This document shows, piece by piece, positions 51,941-60,242 of a stretch of 64,000 nt of DNA. The notes under the pieces were generated by a model. The model ran no database searches and was not told the origin of the DNA. It saw nothing but the letters and a program-made list of their open reading frames with translations. Numbering within the stretch: the first letter of the stretch is position 1; each line of letters starts with the position of its first letter. Source of the stretch: Actinomycetospora soli (GTDB lineage: Bacteria; Actinomycetota; Actinomycetes; Mycobacteriales; Pseudonocardiaceae); assembly GCF_021026295.1 (NCBI RefSeq), contig NZ_JAJNDA010000007.1, positions 186,001-250,000 on the forward strand, given 5' to 3'. Made by a program: the position numbers and the translations under genes.

Positions 51941-51954
51941 CCCGTCGTCGGGAA
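51941..51954. repeat. Dispersed repeat, partial, in intergenic DNA
   Basis: CCCGTCGTCGGGAA between the divergent CvpA and ferredoxin reductase genes. The full 15-bp core would need A at 51940, which is G. Confidence 0.55.
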
Positions 51955-52028
51955 CTAATTACCGAGCTCCGGGCGGGCGCGTGAGCGGGCGCACACCGGC
52001 GACTGTGAGCCGGATCGTGCGGTCGATC

Positions 52029-52076
52029 CGGTACCGTGGGTAGCGGTTACCGGCGGTCTCCGGTACTCCTGGTACC
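52029..52076. promoter_or_regulatory. GGTAC-type repeats before the desaturase operon
   Basis: CGGTACCG (52029), GGTTACCG (52045), CGGTACTC (52061) and GGTACC (52071) lie in the 5' region of the desaturase operon. The first three starts are 16 bp apart. They could be regulator sites, for example for a TetR-type desaturase repressor; this is inference. Confidence 0.35.
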
Positions 52077-52104
52077 TAGAAGTTCACCAGCAGAGGAGAC
52101 CACC

Positions 52105-53202
52105 GTGACGGCCGCACTCTCACCACGCGTCCGGCGCCTGCGTGACCTGGCGACCCGCCTCACCACGCCGCTGCTCCCGGACGACTACCTGACCCTCGTC
52201 AACCCGCTGTGGTCCGCCCGTGAGCTGCGGGGCCGGATCGTCAGCGTCACCCCCGAGGCCGAGGACGCGGCGACGATCGTCGTCGAGCCCGGCTGGGGCT
52301 GGGACTTCCCGCACGCCGCCGGCCAGTACATCGGCATCGGCGTGCAGATCAACGGGCGCTTCGTGTGGCGCTCGTACTCGCTGACCACGCCGCCCTCGCG
52401 CGACGGCAAGCGCCTCGTGATCACCGTCCGCGCCATGCCGGACGGGTTCGCCTCGCAGCACCTCGTCTCGGGCGTCGCGCCGGGCACGATCGTCCGCCTG
52501 GCCCCGCCCGCGGGCGAGTTCGTCCTGCCCGACCCGCTGCCCGGGAAGGTCCTCTTCCTGACGGCGGGCTCCGGCATCACCCCGGTCATGGCGATGCTGC
52601 GCTCGCTCGACCGGCGGGCCGACGCCGCCGAGGATCTCGTGCTCGTGCACTCGGCCCCCGACGCCGGGCGGGCCCTGTTCGCCGACGAGCTCGACCTGCT
52701 CGCCCGCCGCCACCCGACGTGGCGGATCGTGCAGCGGCACACGCGCACCGAGGGCCACCTGACGCTGCCCGCCGGGCTCGACGAGGTCGTGCCCGACTGG
52801 CGCGAGCGGCAGACCTGGGCCTGCGGCCCCGCCGAGATGCTCGACGCCGCCGAGAAGGCGTTCGCCGACGCGGGCGTCGGCGAGGCGCTGCACCTCGAGC
52901 GGTTCGCCGCGTCGTTCTCCGGCAGCGCCGAGGGCGGCACGATCACCTTCGCCCGGTCCGGGCGCACCGTCGAGACCGACGGCGCCACCACCGTGCTGCA
53001 GGCCGGCGAGCAGGCCGGCGTGCCGATGCCGTTCGGCTGCCGCATGGGCATCTGCCACACCTGCGTCGCCCCGCTGCGCTCCGGTGCCGTCCGCGACCTG
53101 CGTGACGGCAGCGAGCACCGCGTGGCCGACACCGACCAGTCCACCCGCACCGTCCAGACCTGCGTCACCGCTCCGTCCGGTGACTGCACCGTCGACCTGT
53201 AA
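52105..53202 (+). CDS. Ferredoxin reductase for DesA3-type desaturase (Rv3230c-like)
   Basis: Electron-transfer protein of 365 aa with FAD, NAD(P) and 2Fe-2S domains. FAD binding RSYSLT (about residue 88-93), NAD(P)-binding FLTAGSGITPVMAMLR, a CGP motif (WACGPAEM), and the C-terminal plant-type ferredoxin with CRMGICHTC (Cys near 311-319) and a last Cys near the end. In M. tuberculosis the homologue feeds electrons to stearoyl-CoA desaturase DesA3. Start GTG at 52105, GAGGAG upstream. The desaturase gene follows 14 bp later. Confidence 0.92.
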   Translation: MTAALSPRVRRLRDLATRLTTPLLPDDYLTLVNPLWSARELRGRIVSVTPEAEDAATIVVEPGWGWDFPHAAGQYIGIGVQINGRFVWRSYSLTTPPSRDGKRLVITVRAMPDGFASQHLVSGVAPGTIVRLAPPAGEFVLPDPLPGKVLFLTAGSGITPVMAMLRSLDRRADAAEDLVLVHSAPDAGRALFADELDLLARRHPTWRIVQRHTRTEGHLTLPAGLDEVVPDWRERQTWACGPAEMLDAAEKAFADAGVGEALHLERFAASFSGSAEGGTITFARSGRTVETDGATTVLQAGEQAGVPMPFGCRMGICHTCVAPLRSGAVRDLRDGSEHRVADTDQSTRTVQTCVTAPSGDCTVDL

Positions 53203-53216
53203 GAGAGGAGCCAGGG

Positions 53217-54410
53217 ATGGCCATCTCCGACATCAAGGAATTCGCGCACCTGACCGAGGCCGACGTCGAGGCCCTCGGCGAGGAGTTCGACCAGATCCGT
53301 CGCGACGTCGAGGCGACGCGCGGTGCGGCCGACGAGGAGTACATCCGGTCGATCATCAGGACCCAGCGCCGCATCGAGATCGCGGGCCGGGCGGCGCTGT
53401 TCGGCAGCGTCGTGCCGCCGCTCTGGATGGCGGGCGCCGCCCTGCTGGGCGTGGCCAAGATTCTCGAGAACATGGAGATCGGCCACAACGTCATGCACGG
53501 CCAGTGGGACTGGATGAACGACCCCGAGATCCACTCGGCCACGTGGGAGTGGGACAACACCTGCCCCGCGGAGCAGTGGAAGCACTCGCACAACTACCTG
53601 CACCACACGTACACGAACGTCATCGGCAAGGACAAGGACGTCGGGTACGAGATCCTGCGGGTCACCTCGGACCAGAAGTGGCACCCGATCAACATCGGGC
53701 AGCCGGTGTTCAACACCCTGCTCATGCTGCTGTTCCAGCACGGGGTCGCCATTCACGACCTCGACATCGAGGGCCTGCTCCGCCGGGACATCCAGGACCC
53801 GGAGGAGTTCAAGGCCAAGCTCGAGCAGGTCGGGCGCAAGATGCGCAAGCAGATGGGCAAGGACTACATCCTCTTCCCGCTGCTGACCGGGCCGCAGTTC
53901 ATCACGACGCTGACCGCGAACATGGCGGCCAACCTCATCCGCAACGTGTGGTCCTACGCGATCATCTTCTGCGGGCACTTCCCCGACGGCGCCGAGGTGT
54001 TCACCGAGGAGCAGCTCGAGAACGAGACGCAGGGCGAGTGGTACCTACGCCAGCTCCTCGGGTCGGCGAACTTCACCGGCAACCGCCTGATGCACGTCAT
54101 GTCCGGCTCGCTCGGCTACCAGATCGAGCACCACCTGTTCCCGGACCTGCCGTCCAACCGCTACCCGGAGATCGCGGAGCGGGTGAAGGCGATCTGCGAG
54201 AAGTACGACCTGCCCTACAACATCGGGCCCTTCCCGAAGCAGTTCTGGAAGTCGATCCGCACCATCTGGCGGCTCGCCCTCCCGAACCGCAAGGCCGCGG
54301 AGGAGCAGGCTGCACACGAGTCGGAGGGGCTGCGCCGCGAGAACGCGACCAGCACCCCGTCCGCCGAGGCGGACGCGCGGCGCGCGGCGACGGAGCCGGT
54401 GGCCGCCTAG
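53217..54410 (+). CDS. desA3: Membrane acyl-CoA delta-9 desaturase, DesA3-like
   Basis: Di-iron membrane fatty acyl desaturase, 397 aa. Three His boxes: GHNVMHG (about residues 92-97), HSHNYLHH (about 122-129), and QIEHHLFP (about 301-308). Hydrophobic segments are at about 60-85, 160-180 and 235-260. It should introduce a double bond at C9 of stearoyl- or palmitoyl-CoA using electrons from the reductase just upstream. The acidic Ala/Glu-rich C-terminus is a nonconserved tail. Confidence 0.93.
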   Translation: MAISDIKEFAHLTEADVEALGEEFDQIRRDVEATRGAADEEYIRSIIRTQRRIEIAGRAALFGSVVPPLWMAGAALLGVAKILENMEIGHNVMHGQWDWMNDPEIHSATWEWDNTCPAEQWKHSHNYLHHTYTNVIGKDKDVGYEILRVTSDQKWHPINIGQPVFNTLLMLLFQHGVAIHDLDIEGLLRRDIQDPEEFKAKLEQVGRKMRKQMGKDYILFPLLTGPQFITTLTANMAANLIRNVWSYAIIFCGHFPDGAEVFTEEQLENETQGEWYLRQLLGSANFTGNRLMHVMSGSLGYQIEHHLFPDLPSNRYPEIAERVKAICEKYDLPYNIGPFPKQFWKSIRTIWRLALPNRKAAEEQAAHESEGLRRENATSTPSAEADARRAATEPVAA

Positions 54411-54676
54411 GGGCTCCCGGATCCGAGCGGACGGCACTCTCGCGCGCCCTCGAGGCGGCGGGGGTGCCGTTCGTGCGTTCCGGGCGGCGCCGTCAGCCCG
54501 CCACGAGGGTGGCTCGCAGCGGCCTACCGTGGACCCGTGACGAGCGTCGAGGACGTCGACGTGCCCGGGGCGCGGCTGCACCGGCGCACCCGACGGACGC
54601 GCTGTCGGCCCGCTGAGCAGGACGGTCCCGGCACGACGCGCCTGCTCGGTGGGGGACCACGACGCGACGTGCGGGG

Positions 54677-55105
54677 TCAGTCGTCCCGGTCGCCCGCCTC
54701 GGCGGGTCGACCCGCGGGGCCACGCAGCGACCGCAGCGCCGCGAGCGCCCGGTCGCGCTCGTGGGCCGGGACGAGCAGGTGGTCGTGGTGGACGCCCGCG
54801 AGGACGTTGCAGCTGATCCCGGCGTCGGCGAGGACGCGGGAGAACGCCGCCGTGAGGCCGACCGCCTCCAGTGACGAGTGGACCGTCAGCGTCAGCCAGG
54901 CCGCGACGAACCCGTACGGCACGCCCAGCGCGTCGGCGTCGGGGCGGGGGAGGACGAGCGTGACGCCCTCCTCCTCGACCACCACGGCGTGCGCCCGGGC
55001 CGTGGCCGGGTGGCCGGCGGCGACCGTGGCGTAGACGAACTCCCCGTCCCGCACGACCGCGTCGAGCGAGGCGAGCATCCGCGCGAGGTCCGTCGAACCG
55101 GTCAC
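54677..55105 (-). CDS. ACT-domain protein
   Basis: Small cytosolic protein, 142 aa, made of two ACT-like repeats: EFVYATVAAGHPATA, then LTLTVHSSLEAVGLTAAFSRVLADAGISCNVLAGVHHDHLLVPAH. These match the actinobacterial ACT/DUF2241-type family that may bind amino acids. GTG at 55105 preferred over a GC-rich extension. Upstream gap 55106-55249 is short. Confidence 0.82.
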   Translation of the reverse strand: MTGSTDLARMLASLDAVVRDGEFVYATVAAGHPATARAHAVVVEEEGVTLVLPRPDADALGVPYGFVAAWLTLTVHSSLEAVGLTAAFSRVLADAGISCNVLAGVHHDHLLVPAHERDRALAALRSLRGPAGRPAEAGDRDD

Positions 55106-55249
55106 CCCCACAGCCTGCCGCCCGCTGTCCCCCGACGAGCGGGCGTTCGCGCACGATCTGCTCACCCGACTCCGCCGGGCGACGGAACGCGGGGCCCGAT
55201 CAGGGGAAGCCCCGTCAGACCGACCCGATCGCGTACCCTTGTTACGTTC

Positions 55250-55483
55250 ATGTTTCCGACACGGCCGGAGTGGTCAGCAGTGAACGCGCAGGGACAGCGG
55301 TGGCAGTCGAGCACCTTCTCGAGCGGCGGCCCGGGCCGCGTGGAGTGGCGGTTCGACGGCGGGCAGGTGCAGCTGCGTCACGGCGGGCACAGCGAGCAGG
55401 GCACTCTCACGCTGAGCCGGTCCGAGTGGCAGGCGTTCGTCGCCGCGGCCAAGGCCGGCCAGGCCGGGTCGATCGCCTACTGA
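55250..55483 (+). CDS. DUF397-like small protein
   Basis: 77-aa protein with the DUF397-like pattern QRWQSSTFSSGGPGRVEWRFDGGQVQLRHGG, then LTLSRSEWQAFVAAAKAG. DUF397 proteins in streptomycetes pair with XRE regulators; here no such regulator is adjacent. ATG at 55250. Convergent with the SSS transporter with 7 bp between. Confidence 0.7.
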   Translation: MFPTRPEWSAVNAQGQRWQSSTFSSGGPGRVEWRFDGGQVQLRHGGHSEQGTLTLSRSEWQAFVAAAKAGQAGSIAY

Positions 55484-55490
55484 GCCCCGC

Positions 55491-56990
55491 TCACGCCGAC
55501 ACGGCGGGCTCCGGCTCGCCGGTCGGCGCCGGCTCGCGGCGCGGCCGCACGAGCGAGATCAGGCCCCCGACGACGAGCGTGATCACCACCCCGAGCGGCA
55601 CGAACCAGGGGAACGCCAGGGGCGAGCCGTCGATCGAGATCCCGAGCGCCGCCCAGCCGACCCCCACCAGCGTCGCGACGAACGCCACGAACGCGGCCAC
55701 GCCGTCGGCCCGGCGCACGATCAGCCCGAGCAGGAACGCCCCGAGCAGCGCGCCGTAGGTGTACGACGCGATCGAGAGGCCCAGCTCGACCACCGGGTTC
55801 TCGGTGGTGGTGAACAGCGACGCGAACCCCACCATCACCAGCGCCCACACGCCGGTCATCCACCGCGCGACCCGCAGCATCGTCTGCTCGCCCGGGCGCC
55901 AGTTGCCCCACGACTGCACCAGGTCGGCCAGCGTCGAGGTCGACAGCGAGTTCAGCGCGCTGGACAACGACCCCATCGTCGCGGCGAGGATGCCGGCCAC
56001 GAGCAGCCCGGACAGACCCATCGGCAGGTCCCGCAGGATGAACTCGCCGAACACCTGGTCGCTGGTCAGCCCCAGCGAGGCGAGCGGCGCACCCCCGTTG
56101 CGGGCCCACAGCAGCGCCCCGACCAGGGAGAACAGCGCGAACTGCACGCCGATCGCGACGGCCGAGCCGATCATCGCCTTCCGCCCGTCGGACAGCGACC
56201 GGCAGGAAAGCACCCGCTGCGCGATGAGCTGGTCGGATCCGTGCGAGCCCATCGTCAGCAGCGCGCCACCCACGATCGCGGTGACGAACGCGTAGGGGCT
56301 CGTCAGGATCGGCTTGGAGAAGTCGAACACCGTGAACTTGCCGGCGTCCCACGCGGCGGCCCAGCCGCCCGCCCCGACCTGCAGCGAGAGCACCACCACG
56401 CAGATCACGGCGCCCACGAGGTAGAGCCCCATCTGCAGGAAGTCGGTCCAGACGACGGCCTTGATGCCGCCGACGTAGGTGTAGGCCACGGTCACCGCGG
56501 TGATCGCGAGGACGATGACGAAGTAGTTGACGTCGAGCCCGAACTCGGCGAGCAGCAGCTTGATCGGGATGGCGCCGGCGAAGAGCCGCACCCCCTCGGC
56601 CAGCAGCCGCGTGACCAGGAACGTCAACGACGCGAGGCCCTGCGTGTGCCGGCCGAAGCGTTCGCCGAGGTACTGGTAGGCCGACACGAACCCGCCGCGG
56701 AAGTACAGCGGCAGCAGCACGAAGGACACGAGGATGCGGCCGACGAGGTACCCGACGGCGAGCTCGACGTAGGAGAACGACCCGCCGTAGGCCACGCCCG
56801 GCACGCTGATCACGGTGAGGGTGGAGGTCTCGGTGGCGACGATCGAGAACATGACCGCCCACCACGGCAGCGACCGCTCGCCGGTGAAGTAGTCGGTGGC
56901 CGAGCGCTGCCGCCCGGAGAGCTTCAGCCCGATCACCGCGATCGCCACGAGGTAGGCGACGATGACGGCCAGGTTGACGACGTCGTGCAT
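55491..56990 (-). CDS. Sodium:solute symporter (SSS family)
   Basis: Na+-coupled transporter of 499 aa with about 13 helices. Family landmarks: TDYFTGERSLPWWAVMFSIVATETS, GGIKAVVWTDFLQMGLYLVGA and GLLVAGILAATMGSLSSALNSLST. It is the last gene of the amino-sugar operon, starting 8 nt after the SIS gene. Its likely substrate is therefore an amino sugar such as MurNAc or GlcNAc; that is inference from context. ATG at 56990 with AGGAGCC upstream, overlapping the previous stop. Confidence 0.9.
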   Translation of the reverse strand: MHDVVNLAVIVAYLVAIAVIGLKLSGRQRSATDYFTGERSLPWWAVMFSIVATETSTLTVISVPGVAYGGSFSYVELAVGYLVGRILVSFVLLPLYFRGGFVSAYQYLGERFGRHTQGLASLTFLVTRLLAEGVRLFAGAIPIKLLLAEFGLDVNYFVIVLAITAVTVAYTYVGGIKAVVWTDFLQMGLYLVGAVICVVVLSLQVGAGGWAAAWDAGKFTVFDFSKPILTSPYAFVTAIVGGALLTMGSHGSDQLIAQRVLSCRSLSDGRKAMIGSAVAIGVQFALFSLVGALLWARNGGAPLASLGLTSDQVFGEFILRDLPMGLSGLLVAGILAATMGSLSSALNSLSTSTLADLVQSWGNWRPGEQTMLRVARWMTGVWALVMVGFASLFTTTENPVVELGLSIASYTYGALLGAFLLGLIVRRADGVAAFVAFVATLVGVGWAALGISIDGSPLAFPWFVPLGVVITLVVGGLISLVRPRREPAPTGEPEPAVSA

Positions 56991-56998
56991 CCCGGCTC

Positions 56999-58000
56999 CT
57001 ACTCGGTTTCCGTGATCTTGTGCAGCCCGCCGGGGGCGTCCACGTCCACCCCGCGCGCGAGCGCGAGGCGCCATGCGAGCTTCTGGGCGGGGACGACGGC
57101 GACGATCGGGGAGACGAGGCCCGGCAGCGGGCCGGGCAGGTCGGGCCCGGTCACGACGACGGGTGCGCCGCGCTCGCGGAGCTCCGCGCGCAGGTCGAGG
57201 ACCGACGCGCTCGCGGCCTCGTCGGGTGCGACGAGCAGGACCGGGGTCGCGGGGCCGACCGCGCCGATGGGGCCGTGGCGTAGGTCGGCGGGGGAGAAGG
57301 GCGTGACCAGCGACCCGGTCAGCTCGGTCAGCTTGAGCGCGGCCTCGTGCGCGGTCGCGAGGTTGACCCCGCGCCCGACGGTGACCCCGCGCCACGACGC
57401 CCCGAACACTTCGACGGCCTCGTCGACGTCGACCCCCAGCGCCCGCTCGACGAGGTCCGGGACGCGGTCGAGGTCCGCGAGCAGGGCCTCAGCGGCGGGC
57501 TCGGGGGCGAGGCCGGCGGCGAGGACGGCGACGGCGGCCAGCGAGGCGGTGTAGGTGCCGGTCGCGGCGACCGAGCGCTCCTCGCCGACGTGCAGCGGCA
57601 GGATCAGGTCGGCCTGCGCGGCGAGGTCGGACGCGGGGTCGTTCGTGACGGCGAGGGTGGGCGCGCCGCGCTCGCGGGCGTCGCGGAGCACCGCGACGAT
57701 GTCCGGGGAGCGGCCGGACTGCGAGATCCCGACGACGAGCCGGCGCCAGACGGTGGGCGCGGCCCCGTACGCGGTGAGCAGGCTCGGCGTCGCGAGCGTG
57801 ACCTCCCGCTCCGCGACCAGCGGGACGAGGTAGCGGGCGTAGCGCGCCGCGTTGTCCGAGCTGCCCCGGGCGGCGATGACGACCCCGCAGGTCGCGGCGG
57901 CCAGCTCGCGCACGGCGGCGGCCGCGGCGGCACCCGTCGTCAGGAAGGAGCGCAGGGCGGCGGGCTGGGCGTGGAGCTCGGACTCGAGCCGGGACGTCAC
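56999..58000 (-). CDS. SIS-domain amino-sugar phosphate deaminase/isomerase (NagB-II/GlmS-like)
   Basis: Two tandem SIS domains, 333 aa. N-terminal SIS: IAARGSSDNAARYARYL, GISQSGRSPDIVAVL. C-terminal SIS: TVGRGVNLATAHEAALKLTELTG, SPADLRHGPIGAV. It matches the isomerase half of GlmS without its glutaminase, as in NagB-II and AgaS. It should convert GlcN-6-phosphate to Fru-6-phosphate and ammonia, replacing the classical NagB that is missing here. GTG at 58000 overlaps the nagA stop. Confidence 0.85.
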   Translation of the reverse strand: MTSRLESELHAQPAALRSFLTTGAAAAAAVRELAAATCGVVIAARGSSDNAARYARYLVPLVAEREVTLATPSLLTAYGAAPTVWRRLVVGISQSGRSPDIVAVLRDARERGAPTLAVTNDPASDLAAQADLILPLHVGEERSVAATGTYTASLAAVAVLAAGLAPEPAAEALLADLDRVPDLVERALGVDVDEAVEVFGASWRGVTVGRGVNLATAHEAALKLTELTGSLVTPFSPADLRHGPIGAVGPATPVLLVAPDEAASASVLDLRAELRERGAPVVVTGPDLPGPLPGLVSPIVAVVPAQKLAWRLALARGVDVDAPGGLHKITETE

Positions 58001-59112
58001 CGGTCCACCTCCTCGCCGCCGAGCAGCACCCGCGTGACGGCGAGCGCGTCGTCGAGCACGGTCACGTCGGCGACCCCGCCCGGGCGCAGCACCCCGAGGT
58101 CGGGGTGCGGGCGGTGGGCCGGGCCGACGAGCCGGGCGGGCGTCGCGGTGGCGGCGACGAGGGCGTCGACGAGGCCGAGCCCGGCAGTGACCGCGACCCG
58201 CACGCACCCCGCGAGGGTGGCGGCGCTGCCGGCGAGGGTGCCGTCGGGGTTGCGGACGGCGCCGTCGGCGAGGGTGACCTCGACGTCGCCCAGGCGGAAC
58301 GTGCCGTCCGGCATGCCCGCGGCGGCCGTCGCGTCGGTGATCAGCGCCCAGCGGCCGCGGGCGGCGCCGGCGGTGACACGGAGGACGTCCGGGTCGAGGT
58401 GGTGGCCGTCGGCGATGAGCGTGACCACGGCGGCCGGGTGGGCGAGGGCGGCCACGGCGAGCCCGGGGGCGCGGTGGTCGAAGCCGGACATCGCGTTGAA
58501 CAGGTGCGTCGCACCCGCGATCCCGGCGTCGAACCCGGCGCGGGCCTCGGCGGCCGAGGCGTCGCTGTGCCCGGCCATCACGGTGACCCCCGCCCGCAGC
58601 GCGACGGCGAGGACGGCATGGGCGCCGTCGAGCTCCGGGGCGATCGTCGTGAGGGCCACCAAGCCCGCCGTCAGGAACGCGCCGAACGCCGCGGGGGCGG
58701 GCGGGCGCAGGAACGACGGCGGGTGCGTGCCGGGTCGCTTCGGGGACAGGAAGGGGCCCTCGACGTGGGCGCCGAGCAGGCGGGCCCCGCCCGGCGCCGG
58801 GCGGGCGGCGTCGAGGACGCGCAGGGCGGTCGTCGTGGTGTCGGGCGCCGCGGTGATGACGGTCGGGGCGACCGCCGTGACCCCGTCGCGGGCCAGCGCC
58901 GCGCGGAACGCGTGCACCTCGTCGGCGTCGGTGACGGCGGTCAGGTCGACACCCGCGTAGCCGTTGCACTGGACGTCCACGAGTCCGGGCACCGCGATCG
59001 CGCCACCGGCGGCCGGCGGGAGCCCGACGGCGTCGATCCGCCCGTCGACCACGGCCACGTCACCGGGGTGCAGCACGCCGCCCACGAGCGCCGCGGACAC
59101 GCCGAGCCTCAC
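57997..59112 (-). CDS. nagA: N-acetylglucosamine-6-phosphate deacetylase
   Basis: Amidohydrolase-fold deacetylase, 371 aa. Motifs: PGLVDVQCNGYAGVDL, GAHVEGPFLSP, MAGHSDAS, HLFNAMSG, ADGHHL and the catalytic Asp in LITDATAAAG. It removes the acetyl group from GlcNAc-6-P, giving GlcN-6-P for the SIS enzyme downstream. GTG at 59112 overlaps the AnmK stop (GTGA). Confidence 0.93.
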   Translation of the reverse strand: MRLGVSAALVGGVLHPGDVAVVDGRIDAVGLPPAAGGAIAVPGLVDVQCNGYAGVDLTAVTDADEVHAFRAALARDGVTAVAPTVITAAPDTTTTALRVLDAARPAPGGARLLGAHVEGPFLSPKRPGTHPPSFLRPPAPAAFGAFLTAGLVALTTIAPELDGAHAVLAVALRAGVTVMAGHSDASAAEARAGFDAGIAGATHLFNAMSGFDHRAPGLAVAALAHPAAVVTLIADGHHLDPDVLRVTAGAARGRWALITDATAAAGMPDGTFRLGDVEVTLADGAVRNPDGTLAGSAATLAGCVRVAVTAGLGLVDALVAATATPARLVGPAHRPHPDLGVLRPGGVADVTVLDDALAVTRVLLGGEEVDR

Positions 59113-60242
59113 GACCGCACCTCCAGGGCGTGGACGGCCGCGACCGGCTCGGGCAGCCGCAGCGGACGGTGGCCGCTGCTGAGGCGGCCCAGGACGCGCG
59201 GGGTGGCCGACCCGGTGGCGCCGGGGAGCACCCCGGGCACGCCGTGCCAGGTGAGGGCGCCGAGCAGGGCGGTCAGGACGGCCTCCTTCGCGTCGGACGG
59301 CAGGCCGCGCTCCTCGGCGGCCACGAGCGGGACCGGGTCGAGGGCCGCGGCGAGCGCGGCGCGCAGGACCGGGTTCGCCATGCCGCCACCCGCGCCGACG
59401 ACCTCGACGGCCCCGTGCGCGCGGCAGGCGTCGGCGACGGTGCGGGCGGTCAGCGCGACGAGGGTGGCCGCGAGGTCGGCGGCCGCGATCCCCGGCGCGG
59501 CGTGCGCGACCGCGGCGTCCAGGGCGGCCGCGGTGAACAGCTCGCGCCCGGTCGTCTTCGGCGGCGGCGCGGCGTAGTACGGCTCGGCGAGCAGGTGGTC
59601 GAGCAGCGCGGCGTGCACGGTCCCGGCCGCCGCGAGGGCCCCGTCCACGTCGTACGCGGTCCCGGTCGCCCGGTGTGCGACGACGTCGAGCCAGCAGTTG
59701 GCGGGCCCCGTGTCGAAGGCGGTGGTCCCCGCCGGCGCGACGACGGTGACGTTCGCGATCCCGCCGAGGTTCAGCGCGATGCGGGTCTCCGGGCCGGCCA
59801 GCCAGAGGGCGTCGAGCGTGCTCGCCAGCGGGGCGCCGTGCCCGCCGGCCGCGATGTCGGTCGAGCGCAGGTCGCTGACCACCGGCACGCCCGTCGCCTC
59901 CGCGATCCACGCGGGCTGACCGAGCTGGAGGCCGCCGGTCGCCCGGCCGTCCTCGATGCCGTGGAAGACGGTCTGGCCGAGCCAGGCGACGAGGTCGGCG
60001 TCGTGCCCGCGAGCGGCCGCCGCGGCCGCCCGCCCGACCTCGTGGTCGAGCGCCGCGATCTCGCCGACCGTCGTCGTCGCGGGCGGCAGCACGGCGAGCA
60101 GGCGTTCCTGCAGGCCCTCCGGCCACCCGACGGCCCCGTGGTGGCGCACGGCGAGCGTCGTCGTCGGGCCGACCTCGACCTCGCACACCGCGACGTCCAG
60201 GCCGTCCGCCGACGTCCCCGACAGCATCCCCACGACGATCAC
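59109..60242 (-). CDS. anmK: Anhydro-N-acetylmuramic acid kinase
   Basis: Sugar kinase of the ASKHA superfamily, 377 aa. Start region GMLSGTSADGLDVAV is the AnmK signature. Then GQTVFHG, VSDLRSTDIAAGGHGAPLAS, LNLGGIANVT, FDTGPANCWLD and VVGAGGGMANPVL. It phosphorylates 1,6-anhydroMurNAc, the product of peptidoglycan turnover, to MurNAc-6-P, the substrate of the adjacent MurQ domain. GTG start at 60242 overlaps the previous stop. Confidence 0.93.
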   Translation of the reverse strand: MIVVGMLSGTSADGLDVAVCEVEVGPTTTLAVRHHGAVGWPEGLQERLLAVLPPATTTVGEIAALDHEVGRAAAAAARGHDADLVAWLGQTVFHGIEDGRATGGLQLGQPAWIAEATGVPVVSDLRSTDIAAGGHGAPLASTLDALWLAGPETRIALNLGGIANVTVVAPAGTTAFDTGPANCWLDVVAHRATGTAYDVDGALAAAGTVHAALLDHLLAEPYYAAPPPKTTGRELFTAAALDAAVAHAAPGIAAADLAATLVALTARTVADACRAHGAVEVVGAGGGMANPVLRAALAAALDPVPLVAAEERGLPSDAKEAVLTALLGALTWHGVPGVLPGATGSATPRVLGRLSSGHRPLRLPEPVAAVHALEVRS

